From NCBI GenBank assembly GCA_965149945.1, contig CBCTTQ010000024.1, positions 1 through 31,437 of the forward strand: DNA of 31,437 nucleotides, read 5' to 3'. Numbering within the stretch: the first letter of the stretch is position 1; each line of letters opens with the position of its first letter. Shown in pieces: positions 8,007 to 15,054 of the stretch. The DNA comes from JAHZFN01 sp965149945. Its GTDB lineage: Bacteria > Bacillota > Dehalobacteriia > UBA4068 > UBA4997. The notes under the pieces were generated by a model. It did no database searches. It saw only the letters and a program-made list of their open reading frames with translations, and was not told the DNA's origin. A program made the position numbers and the translations under genes.

Positions 8007-8873
8007 ATGATGATTACTGAAAAAACCAAATTCCTCATCATCGGCTTAGGGCTGATCGGCGGCTCCTACGCCAAAGCTTTGTCCCGACACGGGTATACCG
8101 TTTATGCCATTGATACCAATGCTCTGACTATCGCCTTTGCCCAAGCCCAAGGCATCATCACAGACGGCGCGACAGAAGTGGAACAGGGTGTAACAAAAGG
8201 TTTCTTTCGAGAAGCGAGTATGGGCATCTTTGCCCTCTATCCCACCGCTATGCTGCAATGGCTGGAAACTTATCAACAGCATTTTTCTTCCGGTACTCTT
8301 CTCACCGATGTCAGCGGAGTCAAAAGCAATATTGTAGAACGGGCACAATCTCTGCTCCGCCCTGATTTGGAATTTATCGCCAGTCACCCAATGGCGGGGA
8401 AAGAAAGCTCCGGTATCGCCAACAGCGATGATACCATCTTTCAGGTAGCTAACTTTATCATCACTCCTACCGATGTCAATACCCCCGAAGCCATCGCGCG
8501 GGTAAGGCAGTTGGGAGAAATTCTGGGATTTCACACTATCTCAGAACTGGATCCGAAAACCCATGATGATATCATCGGTTTTCTTTCTCAGTTGACCCAT
8601 GCCATTGCTGTCAGCTTGATGACCTGCAATAACAGCGCCCATCTGGAGAAATACACCGGGGATTCCTTCCGCGATTTAACCAGAATCGCTAAAATCAACG
8701 AAAACCTTTGGCCGGAATTGTTTTTCCTCAACAAAGAAATTTTGATCCGGCATATCGACCGTTTTTCCGCCGAATTGCAAAAACTGAAAGACTATGTAGC
8801 GACAGAAAACAAAGAAGCCCTGCAAGATATGATGAGAGAAGCTACCGAGCGCCGAAAAGCCTTTGACCGTTAG
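8007..8873 (+). CDS. tyrA: Prephenate dehydrogenase
   Basis: This enzyme oxidatively decarboxylates prephenate to 4-hydroxyphenylpyruvate, the tyrosine branch. The N-terminal Rossmann domain shows IIGLGLIGGS for NAD(P) binding. SHPMAGKE is the catalytic His region of the TyrA family, and the helical C-terminal dimerisation domain follows. At 288 residues there is no ACT domain and no fused chorismate mutase, so the mutase activity for this branch must come from PheA. AAAAGGAAG at 7991-7999 precedes the ATG at 8007; a second ATG follows at once at 8010. The gene ends the cluster, 18 bases before a terminator. Confidence 0.94.
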   Translation: MMITEKTKFLIIGLGLIGGSYAKALSRHGYTVYAIDTNALTIAFAQAQGIITDGATEVEQGVTKGFFREASMGIFALYPTAMLQWLETYQQHFSSGTLLTDVSGVKSNIVERAQSLLRPDLEFIASHPMAGKESSGIANSDDTIFQVANFIITPTDVNTPEAIARVRQLGEILGFHTISELDPKTHDDIIGFLSQLTHAIAVSLMTCNNSAHLEKYTGDSFRDLTRIAKINENLWPELFFLNKEILIRHIDRFSAELQKLKDYVATENKEALQDMMREATERRKAFDR

Positions 8874-8890
8874 TCGCTTCCGAAACACGG

Positions 8891-8929
8891 AAAAAGCAGA
8901 AAACGCAATAAAGCGTTTTCTGCTTTTTT
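8891..8929 (+). terminator. Intrinsic terminator closing the aromatic cluster
   Basis: AAAAAGCAGAAAACGC at 8891-8906 pairs with GCGTTTTCTGCTTTTT around the loop AATAAA, ending in six T at 8924-8929. A second, unrelated hairpin without a T-run (GAAAACCCT / AGGGTTTTC) follows at about 8939-8959. Confidence 0.92.
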
Positions 8930-8961
8930 GAGAGAGTGGAAAACCCTCACAGGGTTTTCAT

Positions 8962-9064
8962 GAAAGAAATTTTGAAGAGTAGATGACACGCCTTGACAAA
9001 ATGCCAAGGAACATGGTTGGCAGAAATCAGCAATGGCGCTGATCAAACTAAATTGAAAACTTTC
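8962..9064 (+). other. Possible structured RNA in the gene-less region before yedF
   Basis: The 530 bases between tyrA and yedF hold no credible longer gene. Within them the segment 8962-9064 could fold into a multi-branched structure. GAAAG plus TTTT (8962-8966, 8970-8973) pair with AAAACTTTC (9056-9064). CCTTG (8991-8995) pairs with CAAGG (9005-9009), or alternatively TGCCA (9002-9006) with TGGCA (9018-9022). ATCAGC (9026-9031) pairs with GCTGAT (9038-9043). I do not recognise it as a known riboswitch. No promoter is obvious for it, and the yedF promoter lies downstream, so chance pairing remains quite possible. Confidence 0.2.
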
Positions 9065-9266
9065 ACCCGTTTGTATCTCAAACGAGATATATTTATTATT
9101 CGTCCTTTCTTTTCGGATTCCTGCAAAAAAACAAAAAAAAATTTTATTTTTTCAGAAATTTTTACGCATTGGAAAAAATTTCCTCTTAATCCATTTTTCC
9201 TATCAATCCATAAAAACCCTTTATCAATCATCGCGTATCTATAAAAATTTTTTCATCTCTCCCTTA

Positions 9267-9295
9267 TTGACGTTAAAACATAAATTTTTTATAAT
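9267..9295 (+). promoter_or_regulatory. Promoter for yedF
   Basis: TTGACG at 9267-9272 and TATAAT at 9290-9295 are 17 bases apart, one mismatch from consensus. Transcription from about 9302 gives a 5' leader of about 100 bases that includes the short ORF at 9342. Confidence 0.82.
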
Positions 9296-9341
9296 AAATT
9301 CGGACGCAAAAAGAGATCGCCCAAAAAGGAGTTTGTTTTTC

Positions 9342-9386
9342 ATGAAATACCTTTCACCAAAAACAAAATCAACTCAAAATTATTGA
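9342..9386 (+). CDS. Possible 14-residue leader peptide upstream of yedF
   Basis: A strong ribosome binding site, AAAAAGGAG at 9324-9332, precedes an ATG whose frame encodes MKYLSPKTKSTQNY and stops at TGA 9384-9386, 19 bases before the yedF start. It lies inside the predicted yedF leader. It is rich in Lys, Ser and Thr with no obvious run of a regulatory amino acid, so it could be a translated upstream ORF or simply a decayed duplicate start. No homologue is recognised. Confidence 0.3.
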   Translation: MKYLSPKTKSTQNY

Positions 9387-9405
9387 TCAACAGAGGTGAA
9401 TTTTC

Positions 9406-10005
9406 ATGTTTGTAGAAGTCGACTGCAAAGGTCTGGCTTGTCCCGGACCGGTCATCAAAACAAAAAAAGCGCTGGAAGAAACTGAAAACGGAATCATCAT
9501 CGCCACGGTAGATAACGAAATCGCCAGAGACAATGTAGTCCGTCTGGCAGAAGGAATGCATTTGAAAACAGAAGTACGGGAAACAAAAGGTAACTATCAA
9601 ATTTCCATTGATAAAACAGGCTGTACGGAATGTGCAGAAGCCGACGCCATCCTTAATACCCTAAGCACGACCGACGGATATATCATTCTCTTCCGCGGGG
9701 AAACCTTGGGGCGTGGCAACGAGGAACTGGGCGGTATTTTAACAAAAAGTTTTTTCTTCACCGCGGCCAATTATGAACCGTTGCCGAAAAAAGTCGTATT
9801 CTTAAACGGCGGCGTCAAACTGGCTTGTACTGATTCTCCGATTTTAGACAGTCTCCAAGCATTGGCAGAAAAAGGAGTCGAAATTATCAGTTGCGGTACC
9901 TGTCTGGATTTTTATCATTTAAAGGAACAGTTAGCAGTGGGCAGAATCGGCAATATGTATGACATTTACGATACAGCCGCTTCCTACCGTACTATTTCCC
10001 TGTAA
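9406..10005 (+). CDS. yedF: Sulfurtransferase-like selenium metabolism protein YedF
   Basis: The protein has 199 residues in two parts. Residues 1-70 are a TusA/SirA-like domain with the CPGP motif, whose C12 is the expected persulfide or perselenide carrier. Two more cysteines follow at C73 and C76 (GCTEC). The remainder is a DsrE-like domain ending in CGTCLDFY (C163, C166). This architecture is the YedF family, which co-occurs with selenium utilisation genes such as selD; its exact reaction is unknown. No sel genes are visible in this window. The ribosome binding site is AGAGGTGA at 9392-9399. It appears to be a single-gene transcript with its own promoter and a terminator. Confidence 0.9.
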   Translation: MFVEVDCKGLACPGPVIKTKKALEETENGIIIATVDNEIARDNVVRLAEGMHLKTEVRETKGNYQISIDKTGCTECAEADAILNTLSTTDGYIILFRGETLGRGNEELGGILTKSFFFTAANYEPLPKKVVFLNGGVKLACTDSPILDSLQALAEKGVEIISCGTCLDFYHLKEQLAVGRIGNMYDIYDTAASYRTISL

Positions 10006-10015
10006 TATTACAATC

Positions 10016-10047
10016 AAAAAAGCAGCTTGACACAAGGCTGCTTTTTT
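10016..10047. terminator. Bidirectional terminator between yedF and the decarboxylase gene
   Basis: AGCAGC pairs with GCTGCT across a short internal region (TTGACACAAG), flanked by an A-run on the left and a T-run on the right. It therefore works as a U-tailed hairpin for yedF on the plus strand and for the convergent decarboxylase gene on the minus strand. Confidence 0.85.
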
Positions 10048-10062
10048 TGTTTCTGATTTCAT

Positions 10063-11412
10063 TTAATCGCAAAGAACCGCCACTCGTTCAATTCCGTAAA
10101 AGCGAAACCACGTTAAAGCTTCCGCCGAAATCCGTTCTCCGCTGACAGCAATAGGAACCGCAGGCGGGCAATGTACCGACGGAGCAGCACAAATCCGACC
10201 TACCGCCTTCTCCGTCAATACCCATTCCCACGGAGAAAAAATCGCCTGTCGAATGGACAAAACCCGTTCCATTTTCGGCAATGGCGGCAATACCCGTTCC
10301 CTTTTTTTCGAAGGAATCTCCGCTAAAACTTTTTCCAAACGGTACAAATCCGCCGCGGGCGTCTCCGGAGTCACCATGAACACCAGAAAATCATCATCAG
10401 CATATTCACAGTAAATCCCCTCACGGCGCAGCCGCGTCGCCAAGCGGCGACCGTCGACTTTTTCCAGCGTCAGCTTCAAAGGATCTCCCGACAAAAAACA
10501 ATAGCCCTTCTGCCGCAGCCTTCTTTTCAAAGCAAACAATTCCAGTACCCGCCGCTGCAACTTTTCTTGATAACCGTCCGCCAAATAGCCGTTACAACAA
10601 TCCAAAGAACGCAAAACCAAATAAGAGGGGCTGGTGGAACCGAACAACGCCAGGCTTTGCTTGACTCGTTTACCCAGTTTCTCCGCTGCCGATGCCGAAA
10701 GATGCAAATAAGCGCCCCCCGTCAACACCGGCAGAGTCTTATGGGCAGAATCGCAACATAAAAAAGCCCCTTGCCGAATGGGATGCGGTTCATTCGGCAA
10801 AAAACGAAGATAGGCGCCATGCGCATTGTCTACCAAAAGAGGCACCTCAAATTCCCGACAAACCGCCGCCAATCCCGCCACATCCTGGCAATTGCCCAGA
10901 TAATCGGGAGAAGTAATATATACGGCCGCCGGTTTTTTATTTCTTGCGGTCAGGCATTGTCGCAAATCCCCCGCGGTGACGAGGCAGCTGCAAAGGGATG
11001 TCCATTTCCGAGGATACAACCATTCCACCGTAAGATCATTGAGAGCACAGCCTTGTACAAATGCCTGATGTACATTGCGCGCCGCCAAAACAACAGGCTC
11101 CTTCTCGCCGCAGCTGATTAAATAGAGCATAGCTTTGATCATTTGAGAAGAACCTTCCGTTCCGTAACAGGTCTGACCGCTGCCGAACAGACTCCTCGCG
11201 TTTTCTTCACTGGCGGCAATGATCCCCGTCGGATCGCTCAGCACATCAGCCCCGTCAATTTCCGTAATATCATAAGGCTCCCCGCCCGCGAAGAGCTGTC
11301 CTTTATGTCCCGGCATATGAAAGCGACAGGGTTTTTTCGCACAATACTGATCGATAAAATCCCGCAACGGAGTACTCACACCGCCCGAGAAGTGTTTCTT
11401 TTCCGCATTCAT
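10063..11412 (-). CDS. PLP-dependent Orn/Lys/Arg decarboxylase-family protein
   Basis: The protein has 449 residues and the fold-type I PLP enzyme architecture of the bacterial basic amino acid decarboxylases. HMPGHKG at residues 32-38 is the family's N-terminal hallmark. CDSAHKTLP contains the Schiff-base lysine K225 after H224. A smaller C-terminal domain follows, ending with an acid-rich, nucleotide-unrelated region. Substrate (arginine, lysine, ornithine or something else) cannot be read from sequence. The start is the ATG at 11412 because it overlaps the stop of the SCIFF maturase as ATGA; an in-frame upstream start would run deep into that gene. Tight coupling to a RiPP maturase is unusual for this family, which in Firmicutes often sits next to tmk and holB. 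It is at the shorter end of the family. Confidence 0.85.
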   Translation of the reverse strand: MNAEKKHFSGGVSTPLRDFIDQYCAKKPCRFHMPGHKGQLFAGGEPYDITEIDGADVLSDPTGIIAASEENARSLFGSGQTCYGTEGSSQMIKAMLYLISCGEKEPVVLAARNVHQAFVQGCALNDLTVEWLYPRKWTSLCSCLVTAGDLRQCLTARNKKPAAVYITSPDYLGNCQDVAGLAAVCREFEVPLLVDNAHGAYLRFLPNEPHPIRQGAFLCCDSAHKTLPVLTGGAYLHLSASAAEKLGKRVKQSLALFGSTSPSYLVLRSLDCCNGYLADGYQEKLQRRVLELFALKRRLRQKGYCFLSGDPLKLTLEKVDGRRLATRLRREGIYCEYADDDFLVFMVTPETPAADLYRLEKVLAEIPSKKRERVLPPLPKMERVLSIRQAIFSPWEWVLTEKAVGRICAAPSVHCPPAVPIAVSGERISAEALTWFRFYGIERVAVLCD

Positions 11413-12791
11413 TGTTCTTCCGCCATTTCCTCGCTTTCCGCTACTTTCACCATAATAGCGCATTCAAGCCGTTTTTTAAACAGCTCGCAGCCGTATTCAT
11501 AAACACCCTGAATGTCCCCTGTAGCATGATAAGAATTAGCGGCACAACCGCCGGAACAATACAGACGCGCCCAACAATCTCGACATTCCGGACGGGTATA
11601 GGCATTACATTGTTGAAACATCTGCCGAATTTTCGGTTTGGTGATGCCGTCCCAAACATTGCCCATACTGAATTGCTCTTCTCCCACAAACTGATGACAG
11701 GGAAACAACTCGCCCCAAGGAGTCACAGCCAAATACTCGCTGCCGCTGCCACACCCGGAAATCCGCTTATAAACACAAGGACCGCTTTCCAAATCCAACA
11801 TAAAGTGGTAAAAGGTAAATCCATTGCCGTTTTTTCGGCGACGAATCATCTCTTTAGCTAAAATCTCATACTGTTCAAAAAGCTTCGGCAGATCGTCTTC
11901 GGTCAAGGCATAGGGATCATCAGGAGAACAAACCACCGGTTCCATGCTCAATTCCCGAAAGCCCAAATCCGCCATATGAAAAATATCTTCTGTAAAATCT
12001 ACATTGTTATGAGTAAAGGTCCCCCGCATATAATAATTTTTACCGCCGCGGCGCCGCACAAACTCTTGAAATTTCGGCACAATTTGTTCATAGCTGCCCC
12101 GTCCGGCATAATCTCGCCGCAGTCGATCATGAACTTCCTTGCGGCCATCTAAGCTCAGCACTACATTGTGCATTTCCCGATTGGCAAAATCCATGACATC
12201 ATCATCAATCAACATACCGTTGGTGGTAAGGGTAAAGCGAAATTTTTTGTGATGCAGAGATTCCCGCGTTCTGGCATAAGCCACCAGCTTTTTCACCACT
12301 TCCCAGTTCATCAACGGTTCTCCTCCGAAAAAATCCACCTCCAAATTGACTCTGGAGCCGGAATTGGCAATAAGAAAATCCAAAGCCTGCTTGCCTACCT
12401 CTAAAGACATCAAGGCCCGTTCACCCTGATATTTTCCCTGGCTGGCAAAACAATAGGAGCAATTCAGATTGCAGGTATGGGCTACGTGGAGACAGAGAGC
12501 CTTGATAGCGGGATTATAATTCTTGAAAGCCGCCGCTTTTTCAACATAAGGATCCGGCGCATAAAGTTTGCCCGCTTGTTCCAGTTGACGGACTTCTTCC
12601 AGACATTCCCGCACATCCTCCGCCGTAATTTGTTCCTTGTATTTTTTCGTCAGCACGCGAACCAGTTCCTCTTCCGACACACGGGGATAGAGGGCGATCA
12701 AATCATAGGCCACTTCATCCACCACATGCACCGAACCGCTGCAGGTATCCAGTACAATGTGATACCCGTTTAATTGATATTGATGAACCAT
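11409..12791 (-). CDS. scfB: Thioether-forming SCIFF peptide maturase (radical SAM, SPASM)
   Basis: This 460-residue radical-SAM enzyme installs cysteine-to-alpha-carbon thioether crosslinks in the SCIFF precursor encoded just upstream. An N-terminal region of about 95 residues has the small peptide-recognition type of fold seen in such maturases. The AdoMet cluster motif is CNLNCSYC (C107, C111, C114), and FFGGEPLMN is the glycine-rich AdoMet-binding stretch. The C-terminal SPASM region has scattered cysteines for two auxiliary Fe-S clusters, including CGSGSEYLAV, LFPCHQF and CRDCWARLYCSGGC. GAGGAGGTAG (complement of 12796-12806) is a strong ribosome binding site. It is separated from scfA by about 100 bases with a terminator-like hairpin, and its stop overlaps the downstream decarboxylase gene. 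Confidence 0.95.
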   Translation of the reverse strand: MVHQYQLNGYHIVLDTCSGSVHVVDEVAYDLIALYPRVSEEELVRVLTKKYKEQITAEDVRECLEEVRQLEQAGKLYAPDPYVEKAAAFKNYNPAIKALCLHVAHTCNLNCSYCFASQGKYQGERALMSLEVGKQALDFLIANSGSRVNLEVDFFGGEPLMNWEVVKKLVAYARTRESLHHKKFRFTLTTNGMLIDDDVMDFANREMHNVVLSLDGRKEVHDRLRRDYAGRGSYEQIVPKFQEFVRRRGGKNYYMRGTFTHNNVDFTEDIFHMADLGFRELSMEPVVCSPDDPYALTEDDLPKLFEQYEILAKEMIRRRKNGNGFTFYHFMLDLESGPCVYKRISGCGSGSEYLAVTPWGELFPCHQFVGEEQFSMGNVWDGITKPKIRQMFQQCNAYTRPECRDCWARLYCSGGCAANSYHATGDIQGVYEYGCELFKKRLECAIMVKVAESEEMAEEQ

Positions 12792-12840
12792 CGGCTACCT
12801 CCTCGTTTTTACCACAGCAAAAAAACAAAATCCATGATAC

Positions 12841-12866
12841 GAAAAGTGCCGCCTGTCAGGCGGCAC
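12841..12866 (-). terminator. Hairpin between scfA and scfB, partial terminator or attenuator
   Basis: On the minus strand GTGCCGCC and GGCGGCAC form a perfect 8-base-pair GC-rich stem (complement of 12846-12866), followed by only four T. It sits about 27 bases after the scfA stop and about 50 before scfB. The short T-run suggests partial termination, which would leave more precursor than maturase transcript; it may equally protect the scfA mRNA 3' end. Confidence 0.75.
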
Positions 12867-12892
12867 AACACTCTCTTTTTAATTGCAAATAG

Positions 12893-13039
12893 TTATTTGC
12901 TCAATTTTTCGCAAGACTGATTGGCAACACCGCAGGAAGTCTTGCAAGCAGACTGACAAGAAGTCTGGCATTCTCCGCAACCGCCGTTTTTCACACTGGC
13001 TGCCAAATCACGAGTCGCAATGGTTTTGATTCTTTTCAT
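12893..13039 (-). CDS. scfA: SCIFF precursor peptide (six cysteines in forty-five residues)
   Basis: A 48-codon gene on the minus strand encodes a peptide starting MKRIKTIATRDLAASV and carrying cysteines at 21, 24, 28, 32, 36 and 43. The conserved leader followed by a Cys-rich, Ser/Thr/Gly-rich core is the SCIFF signature. The maturase crosslinks these cysteines; the biological role of the product in Clostridia is not established. GAGGAG (complement of 13048-13053) lies 8 bases before the ATG, and a consensus promoter lies upstream. The maturase follows on the same strand. Confidence 0.95.
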   Translation of the reverse strand: MKRIKTIATRDLAASVKNGGCGECQTSCQSACKTSCGVANQSCEKLSK

Positions 13040-13105
13040 TTTTTTCTCTCCTCTTCATTGGTTTTATCTCTATAGGTACAGTTACCATCATCTTTCTACT
13101 CATAT

Positions 13106-13134
13106 AGTATATAACTTTTGCTCGATAATGTCAA
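13106..13134 (-). promoter_or_regulatory. Promoter for scfA
   Basis: On the minus strand TTGACA (complement of 13129-13134) and TATACT (complement of 13106-13111) are separated by 17 bases: a perfect -35 and a one-mismatch -10. This predicts strong constitutive expression of the SCIFF precursor, with a leader of about 60 bases. It lies just beyond the lepA stop. Confidence 0.85.
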
Positions 13135-13151
13135 TGACTGAAAAAAATGGA

Positions 13152-14954
13152 TCAATCAATTTCCAGCACTGCCATAAAAGCTTCCTGGGGAATGGTCACA
13201 GACCCCACCTGTTTCATCCGCTTCTTACCTTCTTTTTGTTTTTCCAACAGTTTTCGTTTGCGGGTCACATCCCCGCCGTAACATTTGGCAATAACATCTT
13301 TCCGATAGGCCTTGACCGTTTCTCGTGCAATCACTTTGTTGCCGATGGAGGCTTGAATCGGGATTTCAAACATTTGACGCGGAATCAATCCCCGCAGCTT
13401 GGCAGTGAGCGCTCTGCCTCGATAATATGCCTTATCCCGGTGAACAATGCAGGACAAAGCATCCACCACATCGTTATTCACCCGAATATCCAGTTTTACC
13501 AAATCGGATTGTTTATATCCGCTTAATTCATAATCCAGTGAAGCATACCCTTTGGTATGTGATTTCAGTTTATCAAAGAAATCGAAAATAATCTCCGAAA
13601 GGGGCAGATCATACAGCAACATCACCCGTTCCGGCGTGATGTATTCCATATTAATGAAATCACCCCGTTTTTCTTGTGCCAACTCCATGATATTCCCGAC
13701 AAAATCCTTTGGTACCATAACCGTGGCTTTGACATAAGGTTCCTCAATATAGGCGATCTCTCCAGGTTCCGGCAAATCCGTAGGATTATCAATCTCCAGC
13801 ACTTCGCCGTTGGTTTTGGTCACACGATAATTTACACTGGGCGCGGTCGTAATGATTTCCAAATCATATTCCCGATCTAACCGTTCTTTGATAATCTCCA
13901 TATGGAGCAATCCTAAGAAACCACAACGGAACCCAAACCCCAAAGCCACGGAAGTTTCCGCTTCAAAAGAAAGAGAAGCGTCATTTAGCTGTAATTTTTC
14001 CAAAGCGTCTTTGAGTTCATTATATTTGCCGCTGTCCACCGGATAAAGACCGCAGTAAACCATAGAAACCGCCTTGCGATAACCCGGCAACGGAAAGGGG
14101 GTCGGGTTAGCGGCATCGGTGATAGTATCCCCCACCCGCGTGTCACGCACATTTTTGATACTACCTGTCAAAAAACCCACATCGCCGGCAGACAGGCGAT
14201 CCACCGTTTTTATCGCGGGAGCGCAGATGCCCACATCCACCACATCAAATTCCTTTCCACTGTTGACCATACGGATCCGCATGCCTTTTTCTACATAACC
14301 ATCCACCACCCGCATATAAGGGATCGCGCCTTTATAAGCATCAAAATGAGAATCGAAAATCAACGCCGAAAGAGGCGCCTGTCGATCACCGGACGGAGCC
14401 GGAATCCGCCGGACGATGGCTTCTAAAATTTCTTTGGTACCCTGTCCTGTTTTGGCGGAGCATAAAATGGCGTCATCGGCAGGCAAGCCGATCACCTCTT
14501 CAATTTCTCTCTTCACACGATCCGGATCTGCGCTGGGCAAATCAATTTTATTAATCACCGGGATAATTTCTAAATCATTTTCAATAGCCAAATACACATT
14601 AGCCAGCGTCTGCGCCTCGATACCCTGAGCCGCGTCCACCACCAGTAAAGCGCCTTCGCAAGCAGCCAAACTACGGCTGACCTCATAGTTGAAATCCACA
14701 TGTCCCGGGGTATCGATTAAGTTCAGCGTATACGTTTGCCCGTCTTCGGCTTGATAATTAACGCGGACGGCCTTCAATTTGATAGTAATGCCCCGCTCCC
14801 GTTCCAAATCCATATCATCCAACACCTGCGCTTCCATCTCACGAGAAGACAAAGCGCCGGTATATTCCAACAAGCGATCCGCCAAGGTGGATTTGCCGTG
14901 GTCAATATGGGCAATAATACAAAAATTCCTTATTCGTTCCTGACAAGTTTCCAC
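13152..14954 (-). CDS. lepA: Elongation factor 4 (ribosome back-translocase LepA)
   Basis: This 600-residue translational GTPase acts on stalled or mis-translocated ribosomes at the membrane-cytosol boundary. GTP-binding motifs are AHIDHGKST (G1), RGITIK (G2), DTPGHVDF (G3) and NKIDLP (G4). The C-terminal LepA-specific domain is complete, with the typical KQKEGKKRMK near the end. The start codon is GTG at 14954, supported by GAGGAGGAG (complement of 14960-14968). The length is standard. No hairpin is visible after the stop before the scfA promoter, so some read-through into scfA is possible. Confidence 0.97.
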   Translation of the reverse strand: METCQERIRNFCIIAHIDHGKSTLADRLLEYTGALSSREMEAQVLDDMDLERERGITIKLKAVRVNYQAEDGQTYTLNLIDTPGHVDFNYEVSRSLAACEGALLVVDAAQGIEAQTLANVYLAIENDLEIIPVINKIDLPSADPDRVKREIEEVIGLPADDAILCSAKTGQGTKEILEAIVRRIPAPSGDRQAPLSALIFDSHFDAYKGAIPYMRVVDGYVEKGMRIRMVNSGKEFDVVDVGICAPAIKTVDRLSAGDVGFLTGSIKNVRDTRVGDTITDAANPTPFPLPGYRKAVSMVYCGLYPVDSGKYNELKDALEKLQLNDASLSFEAETSVALGFGFRCGFLGLLHMEIIKERLDREYDLEIITTAPSVNYRVTKTNGEVLEIDNPTDLPEPGEIAYIEEPYVKATVMVPKDFVGNIMELAQEKRGDFINMEYITPERVMLLYDLPLSEIIFDFFDKLKSHTKGYASLDYELSGYKQSDLVKLDIRVNNDVVDALSCIVHRDKAYYRGRALTAKLRGLIPRQMFEIPIQASIGNKVIARETVKAYRKDVIAKCYGGDVTRKRKLLEKQKEGKKRMKQVGSVTIPQEAFMAVLEID

Positions 14955-15054
14955 AGAAACTCCTCCTCTATTCTACAAAAAACCCTTTTTTTCAATCGAA
15001 ACAAGCGCTTTCCGAGGTTCTTTATCCCTCTTTGCCGCTTGCGGACTTGGTGAT

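Noticed and set aside
8972..9060. Resemblance of GAAGAGTAGATGA (8974-8986) to the 5' end of the THF riboswitch
   Set aside because: Only the first dozen bases are similar. The distal conserved blocks and the closing strand expected of that class are missing, and yedF is not a folate gene.
11413..11463. Longer N-terminus for the decarboxylase-family protein (start at 11463)
   Set aside because: It would overlap scfB by more than 50 bases. The ATGA overlap at 11412 is the normal coupling arrangement and the family sequence starts after it.
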